This document shows positions 58,532-64,000 of a stretch of DNA of 64,000 nucleotides, piece after piece; the first letter of the stretch is position 1, and each line of letters starts with the position of its first letter. Both the position numbers and the translations under genes were made by a program. The DNA comes from Diplonema japonicum. Lineage: Eukaryota > Euglenozoa > Diplonemea > Diplonemida > Diplonemidae. Where the stretch lies: positions 1-64,000 of the forward strand of contig OZ025755.1 of NCBI GenBank assembly GCA_964019335.1, in the 5' to 3' direction. The notes below the pieces were generated by a model, which ran no database searches, was not told the DNA's origin, and saw only the letters and a list, made by a program, of their open reading frames with translations.

Positions 58532-58532
<1 letters not shown>
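58115..58532 (-). CDS. small secreted protein, one intron
   Basis: MKVSFSLSLLVLLCSVLFVS is a signal peptide; a long A-run abuts the ATG. Exon 1 (58298-58532) ends in FSYFA, G split. Removing 58249-58297 gives 122 residues ending VNTSGGTQELRQ, with Cys in YESQDCSSGG, KVDVCVGVG, GGNCTDTPYQ and NKCSYFAG. A second in-frame acceptor at 58180-58181 (TTACTTTGCAG, better pyrimidine tract) would shorten the protein by 23 residues, removing GNCTDTPYQSSNQTLNKCSY and adjoining residues. No family is recognised; a small disulphide-bonded extracellular protein is likely. Confidence 0.6.
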
Positions 58533-58563
<31 letters not shown>

Positions 58564-58850
58564 TGGGGTCGTGAACCTGTTTTTTTTTTTTTTTTTTTTT
58601 TTTTTGAAAAACCAAAAAAAAAAAAAGGTGGAAAAATAATAAAGGAGACAATAAAAAAAAACCCCTCCTTTCCCACTCCCCCCCCCTTTTTTTTCTGGCA
58701 CGTTTACAAGAAGATAGAAAAAAAAAGAAGAAAAAAAAAATAGATATTGTATTTACCGACAAAATTATGAGCCGTTAATTTAACCAGAGTTTTTCGGGGG
58801 GGGGGGGGATCCTGTAAATGAGGGTTAAACCACTACGGATCACTTCTGAC

Positions 58851-58894
<44 letters not shown>

Positions 58895-59652
58895 CCTTCC
58901 TAAAGCCTTTCGTCATTGTAAGTGGAGGGAATAAAAAAAAAAGAAATTAAATCTTGCTCCCCAATTACCATGGAGACTCCAAGCGGTAGGACTCCACGAT
59001 CGATATGCCGCCAAACGGGAAGCGTTGGCACTAAGCTTAGAAAAAGAGAAGAAAAAGGGGGGACCCATGAGCAGAAAAAAAAACCCCCCCCATGCACACA
59101 ATTTAATATGGTAGAAAAAACAAAATACCACACACAGGAAGAAGGGAAGAAAAGAGATGAGATAGAGAGAACATTGTGCATAGAAAGAATGGGAAAAGAA
59201 AAAGAAAAAAACCTCGGCTATTCAGAGCTCTTTTTTTTTTGTTCCCTTTTGTATTTTTTTTTTTATTTCCCACCCGAAGGAATCTTAAGGTCATCAATTA
59301 AGATTTCTATTCCCCATCTTCCTGGATAAAAAAAAAAGGGGGGAAAAAAAAAAGGGGGGAAAAAAAAAAGAAGTCGGTTTGATTGCTGTTTGTGCACAGC
59401 CTGGATAAACCCGTATAAGAAGGATAACCCACCCAACAATGCGTACCACTTTTTTTTTTTTTTTTTTCTTTTTGTTGTTGTTCAAGTAGAAAAAAAAACT
59501 TTTTTTTAAAAAATAATTTAAAAAAAAAACGTGTCCAAAACATGATTTCTTCGTTCTTCTTTTTTTTTTTTTCTTTTTTTTTTTTTTGGAGGGAGGCGCC
59601 CGGACATATTCTTCTGTGTTCAAAAAAAAAAATAATAATAATAATAATAATT
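58533..59652. other. 1.1-kb intergenic region, no gene
   Basis: T-, A- and G-runs. Apparent frames are homopolymer artefacts. Confidence 0.65.
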
Positions 59653-60510
59653 TTACACCGTTGTTGTTGCTGTCCTTCTTTTACAACTCCGCAGGTCGGC
59701 TGCAGCGAAATGCAAACCCCGTTCAAGTTCCTTATTTGCATCGATGTGCGCAGACAGCCTGAGAGATGCCCTTAAATTCTGCCTTATTAATTCTTCGGAC
59801 CTCATCGAGGTCTCCTCCAGCTGGATGGTTTTCAGCGCTGCATCGTCCATCAAAGACTGGTTTAAATCCGTAAGTTCCGCGATTTTTTCCGTTGCCTCTT
59901 TGGTTTTTTTAAGGGTGGCGTTGTACGTGAGCAAGGGAGCCGAGGCAGCAGTTTCCAGTTTTTTGATTTTGTGCTGAAGATTATTCAGCTTTGTTTGCTG
60001 CCGAAGCAATTCTGATTCGTGTTCTTTCTGAACTCTGTCCGCTTCCGCTTCCGCTGTGTTCAGAGCATTGTGCTGTTCGGAGCAGGCCTGTAGTTCGGCC
60101 TTTTCCTTCTCAATGGATTTTACGATTTTCTGGTGTTTTTTTTTCGCTTCGTTGATTTTCATTCTCCATTGCTGTGCTTCGGCGGTGGGGGGGTTTTTGC
60201 TGACACCGACGCCGGGAGGGCGTATTTCTGTGCAGAATTCTACCTTGTCTGTTGTGTTTTCACTCTTCGCCCGGGTTCCCTTAAGTGCAGAGCGAAGACC
60301 AGTGCATTTTTCCACAACAATTTCAGGAGCAGGTTCCTCTCTGTGGCCTTGTCTCGTCGTCCCCCAGCCAACCTTCCCAGTCACGAATAACACCGACCAG
60401 ACCACATTTACAACTGCCACCGGGCACCAATCCCTCATTTCCCCGGGCGAGACCAAGAAATATCCAATAGCCAAAATTAGCCATGCGAGGAATAGCCATT
60501 TCAAAGGCAT
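59653..60510 (-). CDS. membrane-anchored coiled-coil protein
   Basis: 285 residues from MPLKWLFLAWLILAIGYFLV; two hydrophobic segments lie in the first 45 residues (LFLAWLILAIGYFLVS and VAVVNVVWSVLFVTG), so it is membrane-anchored with most of the protein on one side. A hydrophilic linker follows, then coiled coil from about residue 110 (MKINEAKKKHQKIVKSIEKE, LLRQQTKLNNLQHKIKKLE) to near the C-terminus, which is basic (CKRRTATTTV). The start follows a long A-run. No family is recognised; a tether or organelle-organising role fits the architecture. Confidence 0.7.
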   Translation of the reverse strand: MPLKWLFLAWLILAIGYFLVSPGEMRDWCPVAVVNVVWSVLFVTGKVGWGTTRQGHREEPAPEIVVEKCTGLRSALKGTRAKSENTTDKVEFCTEIRPPGVGVSKNPPTAEAQQWRMKINEAKKKHQKIVKSIEKEKAELQACSEQHNALNTAEAEADRVQKEHESELLRQQTKLNNLQHKIKKLETAASAPLLTYNATLKKTKEATEKIAELTDLNQSLMDDAALKTIQLEETSMRSEELIRQNLRASLRLSAHIDANKELERGLHFAAADLRSCKRRTATTTV

Positions 60511-61226
60511 TTTTTTTTTTTTTTTTTTTTTTTTTTTGCCCCTCGCTTTTTTTTTTTTTTTTAATTTTTTTTTTTTGTGGAATTAGAAAAAAAAATAAAA
60601 AAAAAATAAAAGAAAAATTGACAATGGGGATAAATAATAAATTGGGGATAAAATAAAAGAGATCGGAATAAAAAAAAAATGGACAAAACACGTACAGGGT
60701 AGGCAAGGGGGGGGGGGAGGGGGGGACAGAAAAAAAAAGAAAAAGGAAAAAAAAAAAAGGAGTGTGTCGAAGAAAGAAAGCAATATTTTTTTTTTTTAAT
60801 CTTCACAAAAAATTCTTCTTTTTTTTATATAAAAAAATTTGGCTTTTAAAGAATGAAACAACAATTTCTTATTCTCCTCTTTTTTTTCTTTTTTCTTTTT
60901 TTTTTCTCCTCTCCTCTCGAAACTCCCCCTCCCCTTTATTTCTTTTTTTTTTCTTTCTTCAATTTAAAAAAAAAAATATTTGGAACAAATACAAAGGAGG
61001 CAAAAAAAAAGGGGGGTCCACCCCCACATATTTGGTAAAATATCTACAAGAAGAACAAAAAAAAAAAAAAAAAAACGGTTTCCTTTCTTTCTTTCTTTCT
61101 TTCTTTTTTAAAAACACCTAGTTTCGCTTTAGCCGATTGGTTTTCTTTCATTTCCCTTAGATAAGAAAAAAGAAAAGGGGAAAGGGAAGTGGGAGGGGGG
61201 CAGAAACAGTTGAGTTAAGATTTGCA

Positions 61227-61257
<31 letters not shown>

Positions 61258-61499
61258 CCGAGTAACTGTACAAGTTGTGGGAAAAAAAAATGAGGGGGAA
61301 AGAAAAGACCAACAGGGGGAGATTCCGAGAAGGAAAAAAAAAAAGAGGGAAGGGTTATCAAAAAAAATAAAACACCCCCCCCTTTTGAATCACATAGAAA
61401 AAAAATAAAAATTACCCCCCCCTCATCTTTTCCCTCCCCCATAAAAAAAAACTTAACAAATGAAAACGCAGAGATTTTCCTACAATACATACCGGATTT
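60511..61499. other. 1-kb intergenic region, no gene
   Basis: A/T runs and (TTTC)n at about 61082-61106. No gene seen. Confidence 0.65.
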
Positions 61500-61514
61500 G
61501 TATTTATATTGTTC

Positions 61515-62960
61515 AGCTTTAATAATGGTCTGGGGATTTAGTGTACTGTATAAATTATGTACCTTTTTCGGATTTTGGACCCAACTTGGGACTATTTACA
61601 GAACAATACAAAAGATTATTTTTTATTATTTTTGGCCTGATCCCCCCCCCCCCCCCCCCCCAGGACAAAGGCCCACAAAAATCAAAGTCACGTTTTCCTA
61701 CTTATTTACCACCTTAAAGCAGTTCCAACATAAATAATCATTTAAAAAAATCCAACCCTATACCCTGAATAAAAAACATGTCGCTCCATGGCTTCTTGAC
61801 TGCCCGTGACCGGTACGCGCCCATTGCAGGGGCTTCAACAGGCCTCTCCCCCCCAGCCGCCAGGCAGGCAGTGGAGGAAGAGATGTCCCGCTTGGAGGAA
61901 CCCCAGCCTGCCCGGAAGAACAAGAAGTGGACCGAGGCAGAGAAGGAGGAGCTGGGTGAACTGGTCCGGCAATTCGGCCTTTCAGCCGGAACGCGGAGTG
62001 GAACGAGAAGCACCCAACAAGACTGCCTCAAAGCCGGTTGCTGACCGGGTGAAACAGGACGTCATAGCTAAGCTACGCAAGCGATCCCGCGAGATTGCCC
62101 ATGGTGGGGGTGGGGAGGAAGAACCTGCAGATTATGCGTCCTTTTATTCTTGCCTGAAGTGTCGAGGCTTACCGCAAGCTAACAGAAATCACAATCCGGG
62201 CCAGGGTTCGCTTACCTTTTTAACGATCCCCCACCCGGGTCTGCAACCGTGCCCCCGCCCACTGAGGACGTTCCTGCGCCCTCGCCTGGCCCTCCGCTCC
62301 CGCCTTCCGAGGTCGGGCTGGTTCGAGAAGTGGTGCAAGAGTTGACCCGATGGAGATTGATCCATTGGGGCCATTGGGACTGTCAGTCGGCCCAGAACCA
62401 GCACCCAAAGACCCGGACATTGAGATCAATGAGATGTTCAGCAGGCTGGGCATCGACATTTCTGATGCACCTTCTGACGAAGAAGAAGAAGAAATGCCTG
62501 ACCAAGAAGCCTCAGCCCCAAGCCAAGCAGCGGCACCAAGCCAGGTGACCCCAAGCCAACGAACGAACAACGTGATGAGGGTGCCCTGCCCCAACTGCAG
62601 CGCAACCCTCAAGCAGGTTAGAAAGGAGACCAGTGTGGGAGTGCACGGAATGCTCTGGTGAGCATGACATGAGCACCCGCGGGAGGGTCTGCCCGTCCTG
62701 CGACTATGTGGTGTGCTTTACGTGCAGGACTGGGCAATAGTGAACTAGAATTGCGGTAATACCACCCCCCCTCCCCGGCTGGGGGGTATTTTGTTTTTGT
62801 CTTGGGATTTTTTATTTTTAGAGATATTTTCTGGGATTTTTTTTATTTTTGTAATTTTTATGTGCTGTCTTAATGGTGTTCTGTAAATATTATGTGCCTT
62901 TTTCGAATTTTTTGCCCAATTTGGGACTTTTCACATAACAATATAAGTACAAATCGGGTC
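61515..62960 (+). mobile_element. opposite-strand degenerate element between direct repeats
   Basis: Direct repeats of about 80-90 bp, diverged, flank the region (61516-61617 and 62872-62958; shared core TTATGT.CCTTTTTCG, TTGGGACT, ACAATA). Inside, on the plus strand only, are broken frames: MSLHGFLTARDRYAPIAGAS at 61778 leading to WTEAEKEELGELVRQFG, a Myb/SANT-like start; then shifted frames with VADRVKQDVIAKLRKRSREI; an acidic stretch; and a Cys-rich end (CPNCSATLK, then VCPSCDYVVCFTCRTGQ in another frame). The content suggests a former DNA-binding plus zinc-binding protein in a transposable element or inserted gene. It is the only plus-strand coding-like DNA in the last 57 kb. Confidence 0.5.
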
Positions 62961-62990
62961 AAAAAAAAAAAAAATAATAATAATAAAAAA

Positions 62991-64000
62991 TCACGGTTTT
63001 GCAGCATGTTCCCTGGCCTCACGAGCTGCCTCCCTTGCAGCATCACGGGCTTCACGGGCGGCTAGCTGTTTGTGTGTAACAAGCTGTGGAGTCCCGCCCC
63101 GTTTAGGGATGAAAAGCCGGAGTTTTTGCAGCATGGTGAATGCTTCGAACTCACGGTTGCCGTACGCGTGGATCGAAAGCTCCACCACAATGTTGATGAA
63201 CTCGAAGAAGGTAAGCCCGGTCTGACCCTCTTTGCTGTTCTTGTTTTTCTTGAGGAAGAGAAGCTCGAGCTCAGGCTGCGTCAGAGTGCGAATCTTATCG
63301 ACCAGGTTGGCTGGAACATCGATATTGAATGTTTTAAGCCCGTACTTGGGCTCGTAACCTTCGGGCATTCGGTACTCGTCCGCGTCGTGTCCAGTATGGT
63401 CTTCTCGTTTCCCGTCAGCTGTCATTTTTTTGCGGAGTTCGAACGCCTTGTTAGAGGCATAACCGGTGGTGGGTCTTTCAATGGATTCTTCCACCCTCAG
63501 GACGGCAGGTTTTTTCTCAGATGCGCCGAGCTGTCTGAACGATCTCACCACCCCGCACTCTCTAAAAAACTTGCAGAACCTTGTTGCAGACATTTCCCCC
63601 TTCTTCAACCCGCAAGCCTTGTCAAAACACTCCCGCAGCTCCTTGTTGAACAAAACTAAATGCTCGTGCTCATGAGAATCCGTACAGGGGTAAACTTGGA
63701 CATACTGACCCTTATGCGAGGACTCGTAGGATTTTCTGAGAGACGGTCGATGACGAGGGAGCAAACCGTAGGTTCCTAGTTTTAGCGCGGATGCGACCAA
63801 TGGTTCTTTGATGGATTGATCCAAGGGAGAGCTTGCTTCTAATGACGGACCGGCGTTGACTTCTAGAAGCCAGGGTTTCAATTTTTCGTCGAACATAACG
63901 TCAAAACCGAGAATTTGGAAGCATTTGTAAGCGTCGTCAGCGGGTTTAGAAATAGCCTCTAGGTTGATCTGAAGCGAGGGTTGCAACGCAAGCATTGTGT
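62991..64000 (-). CDS. tubulin-tyrosine-ligase-like protein, partial (5' end beyond window)
   Basis: The frame is open to the window edge; at least 335 C-terminal residues are present. CFQILGFDVMFDEKLKPWLL (then EVNAGPSLEASSPLD) is the C-terminal signature of TTLL enzymes, including the metal-binding ExN and the hallmark PWLLEVN. TTLL proteins ligate Tyr, Glu or Gly to tubulin tails in an ATP-dependent reaction, typically in flagella. After the catalytic core, FDKACGLKKGEMSATRFCKF (then FRECGVV) and LTFFEFINIVVELSIHAYG resemble the two halves of a p25-alpha/TPPP microtubule-binding domain, suggesting a fusion. The end is a charged Ala/Arg/Glu helix (AREARDAAREAAREAREHAA). The catalytic N-terminal half lies outside the window. 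Confidence 0.85.
   Translation of the reverse strand, partial: TMLALQPSLQINLEAISKPADDAYKCFQILGFDVMFDEKLKPWLLEVNAGPSLEASSPLDQSIKEPLVASALKLGTYGLLPRHRPSLRKSYESSHKGQYVQVYPCTDSHEHEHLVLFNKELRECFDKACGLKKGEMSATRFCKFFRECGVVRSFRQLGASEKKPAVLRVEESIERPTTGYASNKAFELRKKMTADGKREDHTGHDADEYRMPEGYEPKYGLKTFNIDVPANLVDKIRTLTQPELELLFLKKNKNSKEGQTGLTFFEFINIVVELSIHAYGNREFEAFTMLQKLRLFIPKRGGTPQLVTHKQLAAREARDAAREAAREAREHAAKP

Overview
This window is eukaryotic nuclear DNA, most likely from a diplonemid (Euglenozoa). The main reason is a 37-nt sequence present three times on the minus strand (3505-3541, 3548-3584, 4227-4263). It begins CCAACGATTC and ends CTTTATTG, and closely resembles the diplonemid spliced-leader (SL) exon as I remember it; I had no database to confirm this. 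Other support: every convincing gene between 6.5 and 64 kb lies on the minus strand, so the region looks like one long unidirectional cluster. Typical protist and flagellate families are present (tubulin-tyrosine-ligase-like, CCDC81-like, several coiled-coil proteins). Introns are tiny (39-60 nt, a few longer). TAA, TAG and TGA are all used as stops, so the code is standard. Intergenic DNA is extremely rich in homopolymer runs. || Layout: 1-4.5 kb is a nested repeat block: an 8-bp G-rich array, a 26-bp minisatellite, and two 681-bp tandem units that each start with an SL exon and carry the 5' part of an AlkB-like dioxygenase gene; one full-length but frameshifted AlkB copy lies beyond them. 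4.5-6.5 kb holds remnants and low-complexity DNA. 6.5-18.2 kb encodes secreted proteins: a 2373-residue protein with two GH18 domains, an NTF2-like protein, a standalone GH18 chitinase and an unknown secreted protein. 18.6-34.3 kb carries ankyrin, calcineurin-B-like, coiled-coil, twin-CX9C (CMC-like), WW-domain membrane and pantothenate synthetase genes. 34.4-53.7 kb carries a very long coiled-coil protein, a VLCAD-like acyl-CoA dehydrogenase, two MAPEG proteins, a CCDC81-like protein, a Canopy/saposin-like protein, an ARM-like protein and an ER parvulin-thioredoxin fusion. 54.9-64 kb carries a PH-CRIB-kinase (PAK-like), a small secreted protein, a membrane-anchored coiled-coil protein, an opposite-strand degenerate element, and the 3' part of a TTLL gene with a possible p25-alpha domain. 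|| Reconstructing introns by hand (GT..AG, reading frame kept, family motif restored at the junction) rebuilt seven genes that are broken up in the raw frames, including an unsuspected twin-CX9C gene. || Functionally the window is a mixture. There is a secretory and ER group (chitinases, parvulin-thioredoxin, Canopy-like), a mitochondrial group (VLCAD-like, CMC-like), a cytoskeletal or flagellar group (TTLL, CCDC81-like, coiled coils) and a vitamin-synthesis gene (panC). There is no operon-like pathway logic beyond shared strand and presumed polycistronic transcription with SL trans-splicing. || The most unusual signals are: SL-headed AlkB units that look like reverse-transcribed trans-spliced mRNAs; long poly(A) tracts directly abutting many start codons; two GH18 domains and one acyl-CoA dehydrogenase whose catalytic glutamate is replaced; and several short intergenic elements repeated within the window.
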